64,000 nt of DNA from positions 187,663,703 through 187,727,702 of the forward strand of contig NC_058519.1 of the NCBI RefSeq assembly GCF_904849725.1, given 5' to 3'. Of this stretch, positions 43,780 through 53,393 are shown one piece after another. A program made the translations under genes and the position numbers. Below the pieces are notes generated by a model. The model was given only the letters and a program-made list of their open reading frames with translations. It was not told the DNA's origin and did not search any database. Within the stretch, counting starts at the first letter, position 1. Each line of letters opens with the position of its first letter. Source of the stretch: Hordeum vulgare subsp. vulgare. Lineage: Eukaryota > Streptophyta > Magnoliopsida > Poales > Poaceae.

Positions 43780-44569
43780 TCACTTTCGCCTAGAAAAAAA
43801 TCAGAAGAGGAGATTTCGTCGTGTTTGCGATACGGAGGCGCCGCCACATCCTGTTCTTCATCTGGATGACAGATTTGGAGTCTGTTTTGGTCTCCGGAGA
43901 GGGGAAATCGTCGCCATCGTCATCATCAACCTTCTTCCCTCTCCAATTCCATGAAGCTCTTCATCGTTCGTCAGTAATCTATTCGTAGGCTCGCTGGGCG
44001 GTGATGAGTAGGATGAGATCTATTATGTAATCGAGTTAGTTTTGACGGGGATTGATCCCTAGTATCCACTATGTTCTAAGATTGGTGTTGCTACTACTTT
44101 GCCATGCTTAATGCTTGTCACTAGGGCCCGAGTGCCATGATTTCAGATCTGAAATTATTATGTTGTCGCCAATATATGTGTGTTTTAGATACGATCTTGC
44201 AAGTTGTAGTTACCTACTATGTGTTATGACCCGGCAACCCCGGAGTGACAATAACCGGAACCACTCCCGGTGATGACCATAGTTTGAGGAGTTCATGTGT
44301 TCACCAAGTGCTAATGCGTTGTTCTGGTTCTTTATTAAAAGGAGAACCTTAATATCCCGTAGTATCCTTTTGGACCCTGCTGCCACGGGAGGGATGGACA
44401 ATAGATGTCATGCAAGTTCTTTTCCCTAAGCATGTATGACTACACACGGAATGCATGCCTACATCACATTGACGAACGGGAGCTAGCCACATATCACTTC
44501 GTGTTATAACTGTTGCATGATGAATATCATCCAAACGAATCACCGACCCATTGCCTACGAGTTTGTCCC

Positions 44570-44770
44570 ACTACTGATGTTACTTGTTTTGCTCTGCTGC
44601 TGTTACTATTGTTACTTGTCTTGCTCTGCTGCTGTTACTACTATTGCTACTTGCTACTGCTGTTACTACTGTCGCTTGCTACTGCTGCTACTTGCTACTG
44701 TTGCTACTTGCTACTGCTATCACTACTGCTGTTCCTTGCCACTGCTGTTACTCGTTACACTGCTGCTACC
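44570..44770. repeat. Imperfect TGCTAC/TGTTAC triplet array in the 5' LTR
   Basis: A stretch of TGCTAC, TGTTAC and TTGCTACTTGC units. The array in the 3' LTR (about 52,990-53,150) is shorter. Leucine-rich open frames over it are by-products of the repeat. Confidence 0.8.
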
Positions 44771-45215
44771 TACTATAATTCTAGTTCGCTCGGCGTTGAC
44801 GGGAAAAGACAATTTCCGTCAACGGGCAACTTCTGGCGCCATTGATACGACAATTAGGAATAGTCTGCCGTCAACAGATCGTTTCTGACACCGTTGTTAT
44901 CATCCTACTTTGCTGCTGATACTTTGCTTGTAGATAATAATCTTTCAGGTGTGGTTGAATCTGACACATTCAGCTGCTAATACTCGAGAGTATTCTCTCA
45001 CCTCCTGACTGGCGTACCAACAAATCTGGGTAGAATACTCTACCCTCGAAAACTGCCGCGAACCCATGCGCTGGTGGGCCATTGCAAGACAATTGCTAAT
45101 TGTTGAGCAACTGGGAGCAGTTCTGGCTCTCTTGTCGCGAAGGCATCAAGCCAGGGACTCGTCAACAACATTCTTCTAGTGTCGTTGCCGGGGACTGCCG
45201 TTAGCAGCATTTTTC

Positions 45216-45233
45216 TGGCGCCTTTGCCGGGGA
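45216..45233 (+). other. Primer-binding site (tRNA-Asp type) of the Athila-type element
   Basis: TGGCGCCTTTGCCGGGGA, one base from the complement of the plant tRNA-Asp 3' end. A second, more decayed match (TAGTGTCGTTGCCGGGGA, 45177-45194) lies 39 bases upstream and is better placed relative to the LTR end, so either may have been the working site. Confidence 0.75.
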
Positions 45234-45282
45234 GGATTGCTATATTCTTTGAATCACTTGGGATTTATATCGGCTGATCACT

Positions 45283-48135
45283 ATGAAGAATCTAAAAGAT
45301 CCAAAAACCAAAGTCTTGCCCTCAACCACCAGGGGAGGTAAGGAACTGCCATCTAGCTCTGCACTTGATTCACCTTCAGTTATGAGTAAGTTTGCGACAT
45401 CACCTCCTGCTAGAAATCTTGCTATGTCGCCTATGCCTGATACTGCTAGAGATGCTATGCCTGATACTGCTAGAGATGCTATGCCTGATACTGCCAGAGA
45501 TGCTACTATGCCTGATATTGCTAGAGATGCCATGCCTGATACTGCTTTGCCTGATGATGCTAGAGATACTGCTTTGCCTGATGATGCTATGCTTGATACT
45601 GCTAGAGATGCTACTTTGCCTGATGTGTCACTAGGGGTGTTCCTTGATGCTCATATTGCTAGAGTTACTGCCAATGCTCGTGATGCTTTTGAAACTGCCA
45701 ATACTATTGAGATAGAACCTGCTTTTGCTCCTGCTAGATCTAGCTCTCCTAGATATGAATTACCTGATATACCTGAGGGTTACGTTATGGAGGGAGAGAT
45801 AGCTGAGGATTTTCTTGCGTGTAAGGATGCCTATGACGCTGAGAAATTACTTCTCAAGTGGAAGGAAAAATCTCTGAAAGCTAGGATGAAATACGACTCG
45901 AAGTTTGCCACTTCACCTATCTTTATCACCGATAAGGATTATGAATTTTCTGTCGATCCTGAGATAATCTCTCTAGTCGAATCTGATCCTTTCCACGGTT
46001 ATGAGTCTGAGACGGTCGTAGCCCATCTTACCAAACTACACGATATAGCCACCCTTTTCACTAGTGAGGAGAAGATCCTCCACTACTATATCCTTAAGCT
46101 GTTTCCTTTCTCTCTAAAGGATGACACTAAAGCCTGGTTTGCTTCTCTTGCTCCTGGATGTGTGAGTAGTCCCCAGGATATGGTCTATTACTTCTGTGAG
46201 AAATATTTCCCTGCCCATAAGAAGCAAGCTGCCTTGCAGGTAATATACAACTTTGCTCAACTCAAAGAAGAGAGTCTCCCACAAGCTTGGGGGAGGCTCG
46301 TCCAGATACAGAATGTTTTGCCTGATCACCCTCTTAAGAAGAACGAGATACTTGATATATTCTATAACGGACTTACCGATGCTTCTAGAGACCATCTAGC
46401 TAGTTGTGCCGGTTGTGTTTTTAGGGAACAAACTATAGAACAAGCTGAGACTCTATTGAATAACATCTTGATCAACGATAATGCTTGGACTATTCCCGAA
46501 CCACCTCCTAAGCCAACTCCGAAGAAAAGAGGTACTCTATTCCTAAGCCCCGAAGATATGCAAGAAGCCAAGAAATCTATGCAAGATAAAGGCATAAGAT
46601 CTGAAGATGTCAAAAATCTGCCACCTATCGAAGAGATCCATGGTCTAGATAACCCGATACACGTAGTAGAAGTAAATTCTCTGCGTAGGTTTGATGAGAG
46701 TGATATTCCTTTTGATAAACCTGCTAGCCTATGCTTTGATGAATTTGACAACTTTGTTGCCAAACAACAGAGTTTCAATGATTATGTTAGCAGACATTTG
46801 GAACAAAGTACTCGTATGCTAAGTCATTTAAGTGCTTGTGTAGACAAAAATGTCAATGATCTGAAGCTTGTGAGTAAACATGCCTCTATGATTAATACTC
46901 AGGTAGAACAAGTACTTAAAGCTCATAATGACCTGCTCAATGAATTAAATGACAACTCTGTCAGAGTCATTACTAGAGGAGGCAAAATGACTCAGGAACC
47001 TTTGTATCCTGAGGGTCATCCTAAGAGAATTGATCAAGATTCTCAAGGAATTAATGTAGATGCACCCAGTCATCCTAAGGAGAAGAAGAAGGATGATAGA
47101 AACCTGCATGTTAGTTCACCAAATACTGTCACACCTCAAGAACCAAATGATATTTCTGCGTCTGATGCAGAAACACAATCTGGTGATGAACATGAACCTC
47201 GTGACAATATGGACAGCGATGTTCATAATAATGCTCAACCTAGCAATGATAAGGATGTGGAGATTGAACCTACGGTTAATCTTGATAATCCACAGCCTAA
47301 GAGATACGATAAGAATGACTTCACTGCTATGAAGCATGGTAAAGAAAGGGAGCCATGGGTTCAGAGTCCTATGCCCTTTCCTCCTAAGCCATCCAAGAAA
47401 AAGGATGATGAGGATTTAGAGCGCTATATTGAAATGATAAGACCCGTCTTTCTGCAGATGCGGTTAGTTGATATGCTCAAAATGTCTCCGTATGCCAAGT
47501 ACATGAAAGATATCGTGACCAATAAACGGAAGATACCAGATCTTGAGATCTCCACCATGCTTGCCAATTACACTTTCAAAGGTGGAACTCCTAAGAAACT
47601 TGGTGATCCCGGAGCGCCCACTATACCTTGCTCCATTAAAGGAAACTACGTAAGAACTGCCTTATGTGACCTTGGAGCCGGAGTTAGTGTTATGCCTCTC
47701 TCTCTTTATCGTAGACTTGAATTGGATAAGTTGACACCCACTAAAATCTCTCTGCAAATGGCCGACAAATCAACTGCTTTTCCTGTTGGCATTTGCAAGG
47801 ATGTGCGTGTTGTGGTTGCTAATACCACTATCTTAACAGACTTTGTTATCTTGGATATTCCCGAGGACGATGCCATGGCTGTCATCCTCGGAAGACCCTT
47901 TTTAAACACTGCAGGGGCTGTTATAGATTGCAATAAAGGCAATGTCACTTTCCATGTCAACGGTAATGAGCATACCGTGCACTTTCCGAAGAAACGATAT
48001 CAAGTACATTGCATCAATGCTATCGAAAAAACTTCATCAATTCTTATTGGGGGCTTTGAATGCCCTATTCCTCGTGTCAAGATGAAGTATGATTTGCTTG
48101 TTGGGGAGATTCATATCCCCATTGAGGTGACTTAG
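45283..48135 (+). CDS. Gag-protease polyprotein of the Athila-type element (950 residues, open)
   Basis: Uninterrupted ORF starting at the first ATG after the primer site. The N-terminus has an 8-residue repeat (MPDTARDA and variants, residues 51-115). Then comes the Gag capsid-like region (about residues 225-400, including HYYILKLFPFSLKDDTKAWF and EKYFPAHKK), a Pro/Lys-rich linker, an acidic low-complexity stretch (600-710), and the protease domain (about 770-900) with LCDLGAGVSVMPLSLYRRL and VILGRPFLNTAGAVID. The catalytic motif is D-L-G-A, as usual in Athila-lineage proteases. The frame ends before any reverse transcriptase. It could supply particle protein and protease, but the element needs RT and integrase from elsewhere. 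It is the only long intact gene in the window; expression is unknown. Confidence 0.85.
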   Translation: MKNLKDPKTKVLPSTTRGGKELPSSSALDSPSVMSKFATSPPARNLAMSPMPDTARDAMPDTARDAMPDTARDATMPDIARDAMPDTALPDDARDTALPDDAMLDTARDATLPDVSLGVFLDAHIARVTANARDAFETANTIEIEPAFAPARSSSPRYELPDIPEGYVMEGEIAEDFLACKDAYDAEKLLLKWKEKSLKARMKYDSKFATSPIFITDKDYEFSVDPEIISLVESDPFHGYESETVVAHLTKLHDIATLFTSEEKILHYYILKLFPFSLKDDTKAWFASLAPGCVSSPQDMVYYFCEKYFPAHKKQAALQVIYNFAQLKEESLPQAWGRLVQIQNVLPDHPLKKNEILDIFYNGLTDASRDHLASCAGCVFREQTIEQAETLLNNILINDNAWTIPEPPPKPTPKKRGTLFLSPEDMQEAKKSMQDKGIRSEDVKNLPPIEEIHGLDNPIHVVEVNSLRRFDESDIPFDKPASLCFDEFDNFVAKQQSFNDYVSRHLEQSTRMLSHLSACVDKNVNDLKLVSKHASMINTQVEQVLKAHNDLLNELNDNSVRVITRGGKMTQEPLYPEGHPKRIDQDSQGINVDAPSHPKEKKKDDRNLHVSSPNTVTPQEPNDISASDAETQSGDEHEPRDNMDSDVHNNAQPSNDKDVEIEPTVNLDNPQPKRYDKNDFTAMKHGKEREPWVQSPMPFPPKPSKKKDDEDLERYIEMIRPVFLQMRLVDMLKMSPYAKYMKDIVTNKRKIPDLEISTMLANYTFKGGTPKKLGDPGAPTIPCSIKGNYVRTALCDLGAGVSVMPLSLYRRLELDKLTPTKISLQMADKSTAFPVGICKDVRVVVANTTILTDFVILDIPEDDAMAVILGRPFLNTAGAVIDCNKGNVTFHVNGNEHTVHFPKKRYQVHCINAIEKTSSILIGGFECPIPRVKMKYDLLVGEIHIPIEVT
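45433..45620 (+). repeat. 24-base coding repeat in gag
   Basis: Units ATGCCTGATACTGCTAGAGA followed by TGCT at 45433-45456, 45457-45480 and 45481-45504, then degenerate units to about 45,620. They encode MPDTARDA and related octapeptides. All length changes are multiples of three, so the reading frame is kept. Confidence 0.9.
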
Positions 48136-48687
48136 CGGCTATTAGAAAATTCTCCGTTCTCTCTTGCGATTCGAGAAAGTTTTGTCATGAGGATTTGATC
48201 AACCCCATTGACGGATTTCTCTCGATGACCATGAAATGGATGAATCAAAGAGTGACATACCTCTGTTTTAAGCTTTCACCTTCTTTTGCTTAGAAGAAAA
48301 ATGATAGGTTTAGTTTAGTTTTTCCCGTTTTTTGTTTTAGCGTCCCGGAGAAATATACCTTGAAAATAAAAGTTCTCCGATGGTCCTGAAAATCTAGTAT
48401 GATTTTTTTTGGAATATTTGAAAAATACTAGGACTGAGAGCTGGCCTAGGGGCCTCCCCAGTAGGCCACAAGCCCTGTCACAGCGGCCACCCCCCTTGGC
48501 CGCGGCAAGCAAGCTTGTGGGGCCCACAGGGCCCGCCTCCACTCATTCCAGCTCCCATCCTCTTCTTCTTCCTCCAGAAAAAATCCTTTCGCAGCTCAAA
48601 CCCGTGTTCTTGCTCATTTGGCTGTGATTTTCGATCTCCTTGCTCAAAGCATCATTCTGCGAACCGTTTTGGGGAAATTACTCCTTG
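48136..48687 (+). promoter_or_regulatory. Inter-ORF region with an LTR-like (U3) segment, possible internal promoter
   Basis: From about 48,340 to 48,580 the sequence tracks the element's own LTR: AAAGTTCTCCGATGGTCCTG, a GGAATATTTGAAAAATAC block, GGCCACAAGCCCTG, AAGCTTGTGGGGCCCACA and CAGAAAAAATC occur in the same order as in 52,010-52,215. The TATA box itself is not kept. A consensus intron follows (48688-48908), then ORF3. The layout suggests a duplicated LTR promoter and leader placed in front of ORF3; promoter activity is inferred only. Confidence 0.45.
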
Positions 48688-48908
48688 GTAAGTGACTCCT
48701 CCATGGGTCCAATTAGTTTTTGCTCTAGTGCTTTATCCTTCCCGTATTCTTGCTACCTTGGTGACCCTGTTCTTGAGCATGAAATGTTGATTTTAGCTGG
48801 TCCCAAGTAGTTTTAGCGCGTGATACGGTCTCTAGGCACTAGTAGGAGTAGTTGCTACAAGGTGTGGTTGGTCTTTATTCACTTTTCTCTTGAACTTCAA
48901 AATTTCAG
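48688..48908 (+). other. Putative intron upstream of ORF3
   Basis: Donor TTG-GTAAGTG at 48688 and acceptor AAAATTTCAG ending 48908, 12 bases before the ORF3 ATG. The 221-base length is usual for plant introns and the interior is T-rich. Predicted from sequence only. Confidence 0.5.
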
Positions 48909-48920
48909 CAAAGAGAAATT

Positions 48921-49938
48921 ATGTTGAGGAGGAAGTTTCATGGTGGTTCCTCAAGTAAGAAGCGTCCCCGTATTTCTTTTCGGGAGCCCGATCCTTATCA
49001 ACTAAGGGACGCACCGGTACAACCATCTGAATGGCCTTCCGATGAGTTCATGATCGAAGCATGCTTCAAGGATGAGTTTGATGCACTTGTCCGCAATGCC
49101 GGGTTAGAAGAATTCCTCTCAGATAAATGTGAACAGTATGCTATGCTCACTGCCTCTTTCGTGCGTAGATTTAAATTTTCAGTTGGCCGTGACTCATCCA
49201 TACTGTTTGATTTGTATGATAAATCCTATGCCATGGATTTGGAGGATTTCAATAGGATTTGCAAAATACCCGATGTGGGTAATCTTAAAGATCCTGCTAA
49301 ATCCTTGGTTAGAGATTTTTTCTCTAGTATATCTTTTGGAGAAACTAGAGACACCACGCAAGCTACCATAGGAAGCATCCATTTCCCTGCCTTGCACTAC
49401 TTTGCCCTCTTCATAGGTAGGTGCATTAACGGTAAGGTTGAACATTGTCACCTATGCGCATCCGACCTTAGTATCCTTAAGAGTTCAGTTACGGGTGCCA
49501 AAAGCTTCAACATGGTGCTATTATAGCAAGGAGGCTGAATAAGAACGCTATTGAGGGAGATTTGTTTGGCGGCATCTATGCCACTTGCATAGCAAATTTT
49601 CTTGGAGTACCCGTTCGCGCAGGAGATCCCCCGCTCCATACAGCTTTCCTTGACCGTTCGCTTTGACACGCTACCAGTTTCTTGAGAGGGATGATGAATC
49701 CCTCCTATACCGATTGATATTTAACCGACATCGCGTCTTCCATATTACCCTTCCTACTCCTGCTTTCTTTGACTTTCAGGTAAAACGGAGATACTACATA
49801 ACCATAGGAGAGGCAGAGGAGTATGAGAGGGAGGCGACAGCTGCTCGTCTTCGTGAGGCAGTGGCTGCAACGCCCCGTATAACCCCGATTATGATTTTGG
49901 GTTTTCCCAGGACCGTCCTTGGGAGTAGACCAAGCTAG
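48921..49938 (+). pseudogene. ORF3 of the Athila-type element, frameshifted
   Basis: ATG at 48921 opens a basic N-terminus (MLRRKFHGGSSSKKRPRISF) followed by DEFDALVRNAGLEEFLSDK, FDLYDKSYAMDLEDFNRICK and IHFPALHYFALFIGRCIN. The frame shifts near 49,515, resumes as ARRLNKNAIEGDLFGG, breaks again near 49,660 and ends SFLERDDESLL...PRTVLGSRPS at 49938. It lies in the position of the Athila env-like/ORF3 gene, downstream of where pol would be. I see no signal peptide or membrane anchor in it, so the env-like label is positional only. Function unknown. Confidence 0.6.
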
Positions 49939-51854
49939 GCCAAAAGCCTAAGCTTGGGGGAGTACGTGTTCTCACCGACTTTACATTCATGCTTATGCTT
50001 TCACTTTGTTAGTCGGTGTTTACACTTTTCCACTGTATTATCCATGCTAGTTTATTTTCATTTTCTTGTTTTCTTGTTTTGTGTCCTTTTGAGAAAACCC
50101 AAAAATGTTTTTCTTTCTTCTTTTTCTTGTTGGGAGCTTTCCCGTGTAAATAGTTTTGTTTTTCTTTGGGTCAAGGTAGAAGATATTGGTTTCAATGTTT
50201 AGTGGTTCTTGCATGCATACCTGTTTAGCTTTCAAAGAGCCATATTACTTTATCTTCTCCTTTGTGTTTGCCTGCAGATTCAACTTAGTCCAATGCACGA
50301 GCACTCTTATTATTGTTCACATCGTTCGACCGTGCAAGTGAAAGGCAATAATGATGATATATGATGAAGTGTCTGAGACTGAAAAGCTGGTATGAACTCT
50401 ATCTACTTTGTTTTTGTAAATATGACTAGCTTGTCGACCCAGATTTAGCTGTTGTGAGAGAACCATGTTTGCAATGACAACTTAGAGATCATAGTTTCTG
50501 ATGCCATGCATATTTAGCTGAGAGTTTATAATGGTTTGTCTTGAATGCCAACAGAGATTTGAAATGACTATGATGTAGTATGATAGGATGGTATTCTCCT
50601 TTGAATGATTCAAGTGGCTTGACTTGGCGCATGTTCATGCATGTAGTTGAAACAAAATCAACATAACCTCTATGATGTTCGTGTTCATGGTGATTTATAT
50701 CCTGTTCATGCTTGCATTCAATGCTAGTCAAACTCATTGCATCTTGATGACTGTTGTCGCTCTCTAGTTGGTCGCTTCCTAGTCTTTTGCTAGGCTTCAC
50801 TTGTACTAAACGGAATACTGCTTGTGCATCCTCTTCCATAAACCCAAAAGTGTTTCCATGAGAGTCCACCATACCTACCTATTTGCGGTATCTACCCGCC
50901 GTTCCAAGTAAATTTGCATGTGCCACTCTCTAAACCTTCAAGAAATAATCTGTTTTGCCTGCCCGAACCGCTCATGTGGTGACACGGGGTTATTGGTATC
51001 TTCCATGCTAGGAGTGTTATCCTCGACATGTGTTTCTTCACTGTCATTCACGAGAAAGGGGCCGGTAATTGGAATGCACAGTTCCATGCTTAAATCAAAA
51101 ACATAACTGTAAAACAAGACTCCCCCCGGATTGATGTTAGTATGGACGGTACCCGAGGATTTGACTAGTCGTGGAGTGTGATTGATTGGTGGTGGGGGAG
51201 TTAAAACTTTACTTTTCTGTTTGGGAACCGCCTATAGCATGAATAGCGTGGAAGATATTGAGAACTCTTGGTCATTGCGTTGACAATGAAAGCATGCCAC
51301 CCAAAATTATTATCTCTGTTTTCAAAGCTTGAGCTCTGGCACCTCTGCAAATCAATGCTTCCCTCTGCGAAGGGCTTGTCTATTTATTTTCCTGTCGACT
51401 CATCCTCTTCTTATATAAGCACCAATTAGAGAGCACCTCTGTCATTTCTATGCTTTGCTTTTGATTGATATTGAGTATGTCTATGACTGGATCTTCGTTG
51501 CTATGAATTACAATGTTTAGTCAGCCCTTGATCTTTGAAAGTGCTCTGCATTTATGTTTCGCGGTCTGAGAAAGAGCTAGCGAGATACCACCTATTCATA
51601 TTGCTTCATGCCTGTTTTGATTGAATTGTTGGTATCTGAAACTCATTATTATTTGCTCGCTAGCTGATTATGCCATTGATATTAGTTAACGTGAGACCTT
51701 TGTGTCACTTGCTTATGTGGTTAACTTGTGATCTTGCTGAAATTCTGGTTACGAGTTAGACACAGTTGCAACAACAAGATCAAACAAAGTTTCTCAAAGT
51801 TTTTCTTTCTCTTTCAGTTTGTCAACTGAATTGCTTGAGGACAAGCAAGGTTTT
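49939..51854 (+). other. Noncoding 3' region of the Athila-type element
   Basis: Opens with an exact copy of the polypurine motif AAGCTTGGGGGAG at 49950-49962. No sense-strand gene. The longest antisense frame, 50489-50872, is listed separately. Confidence 0.6.
50489..50872 (-). CDS. Antisense 127-residue ORF in the Athila-type 3' region, doubtful
   Basis: Reads against the element, His- and Glu-rich (NHHEHEHHRGYV), with no known domain. It may be a chance frame; antisense genes in this position are known in some Gypsy lineages. Conservation between copies would settle it. Confidence 0.2.
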   Translation of the reverse strand: MVDSHGNTFGFMEEDAQAVFRLVQVKPSKRLGSDQLESDNSHQDAMSLTSIECKHEQDINHHEHEHHRGYVDFVSTTCMNMRQVKPLESFKGEYHPIILHHSHFKSLLAFKTNHYKLSAKYAWHQKL

Positions 51855-51867
51855 AAGCTTGGGGGAG
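51855..51867 (+). other. Polypurine tract of the Athila-type element
   Basis: AAGCTTGGGGGAG, one base before the 3' LTR start at 51869. Confidence 0.85.
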
Positions 51868-51868
51868 T

Positions 51869-53305
51869 TGATACGTCTCCATCGTATCTACTTTTCCAAA
51901 CTCTTTTGCCCTTGTTTTGGACTCTAATTTGCATGATTTGAATGGAACTAACCCGGACTGACGCTGTTTTCCCTAGAATTGCCATGGTGTTGTTTTTGTG
52001 TAGAAATGAAAGTTCTCAGGACGTCCTGAAAATTTACGGGGAGCATTTTTGGAAAATATGAAAAATATCTGCGCCAAGATCCACCTGAGGGGGTGGGCTA
52101 GTGGGCCACAAGCCCTGCCTCCGCCACCCCCTGGTGGCGGTGGGCAAGCTTGTGGGGCCCACACGGCTCTGCCGCCCCCAATCTCAGGTCTATAAGTTCA
52201 CTTTCGTCCCAGAAAAAATAAAAAAGAGAAGATTTCGTCGCGTTTGCGAAACGGAGGCGCCACCACAACCTGTTCTTCATCTGGAGGGCAGATCTGGAGT
52301 CTGTTTTGGGCTCCGGAGAGGGGAAATCGTCGCCATCGTCATCATCAACCTTCTTCCCTCTCCAATTCCATGAAGCTCTTCATCGTTCGTGAGTAATTTA
52401 TTCTTAGGCTCGCTGGGCGGTGAAGAGTAGGATAAGATCTATCATGTAATCGAGTTAGTATTGATGGGGATTGATCCCTATTATCCACTATGTTCTGAGA
52501 TTGATGTTGCTACTACTTTGCCATGCTTAATGCTTGTCACTAGGGCCCGAGTGCCATGATTTCAGATCTGAAATTATTATGTTGTCACCAATATATGTGT
52601 GTTTTAGATCCGATCTTGCAAGTTGTAGTTACCTACTATGTGTTCTGATCCGGCAACCCTGGAGTGACAATAACCGGAACCACTCCCGGTGATGACCATA
52701 GTTTCAGGAGTTCATGTGTTCACCAAGTGCTAATGCGTTGGTCCGGTTCTTTATTAAAAGTAGAACCTTAATATCTCGTAGTTTCCTTTTGGACCCCGCT
52801 GCCACGGGAGGGATGGACAATAGATGTCATGCAAGTTCTTTTCCCTAAGCACATATGACGACACACGGAATGCATGCCTACATCACATTGACAAACGGGA
52901 GCTAGCCACATATCTCTCCGTGTTATAGGTGTCGCATGATGAATATCATCCAAACAAATCACTGACCCATTGCCTACGAGTTTGTCCTACTGCTGCTGTT
53001 ACTTTTCTTGATCTGCTGCTATTACTTGTCTTGCTCTGCTGCTACTGTTGCTACTACTGTCGCTTGCTACTATTTCTACTTGCTACTACTGTCACTATTG
53101 CTGTTCCTTGCCACTGCTGTTACTCGCTACTTTGCTGTTACTATTTTGCTTGCAGATACTAATCTTTCAGGTGTGGTTGAATCTGACATATTCAGCTGTT
53201 AATACTTGAGAGTATCCTCTCACCTCCTATAGGCGTACCAACAAATTTGGGTCGAATACTCTACCCTCAAAAACTGCTACGATCCCACGCGCTGGTGGGC
53301 CGTCA
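51869..53305 (+). repeat. 3' LTR of the Athila-type element
   Basis: Direct repeat of the 5' LTR, starting TGATACGTCTCCATCG after the polypurine tract AAGCTTGGGGGAG, ending GGGCCGTCA. It has a stretch near 52,072-52,140 that the 5' LTR lacks and a shorter TGCTAC array. Confidence 0.85.
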
Positions 53306-53393
53306 ACAACATTCTTCTAGTTTCGATTGTCGGAGAGTGCTAGCAGCATTCTTCTGGTGCCGTTACAAGGGAAGGTCTGCTGTTACGGAGTCA
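53306..53393 (+). other. Internal 5' leader fragment after the 3' LTR
   Basis: ACAACATTCTTCTAG followed by decayed copies of both primer-like sites (TAGTTTCGATTGTCGGAGAG and TGGTGCCGTTACAAGGGA) matches 45165-45240, which normally lies downstream of the 5' LTR. Homology stops near 53,383, about ten bases before the truncated Tekay-2 LTR. Confidence 0.6.

Larger units (their letters stand above)
43506..45164 (+). repeat. 5' LTR of the Athila-type element
   Basis: Starts TGATACGTCTCCATCG. The end is taken at CTCGTCA (45164), 12-13 bases before the first primer-like site; an alternative end is CCATTGCA at 45086. It contains a TATAAAT box (43773-43779), a TGCTAC-rich imperfect triplet array (44,570-44,770) and an extra segment (about 44,780-44,905) missing from the 3' LTR. 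Confidence 0.75.
43506..53305 (+). mobile_element. Athila-lineage (Sabrina/WHAM-like) Gypsy element, lacking RT and integrase
   Basis: A 9.8 kb element: 5' LTR 43506-45164, primer site, intact gag-protease ORF 45283-48135, LTR-like segment and intron 48330-48908, degraded ORF3 48921-49938, noncoding 3' region with a polypurine tract, 3' LTR 51869-53305. No reverse transcriptase, RNase H or integrase can be found, so it is non-autonomous. The LTRs differ by several indels and a few percent of bases, there is no right-hand copy of the left flank GAGCG, and internal 5' sequence follows the 3' LTR. The unit may be a recombinant of two elements. Sabrina/WHAM-like naming is from memory. Confidence 0.8.

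Noticed and set aside
44513..44888. Leu/Cys-rich ORFs that look like membrane proteins
   Set aside because: They are read through an imperfect TGCTAC triplet array in an LTR. The same occurs in the 3' LTR at about 52,930-53,200.
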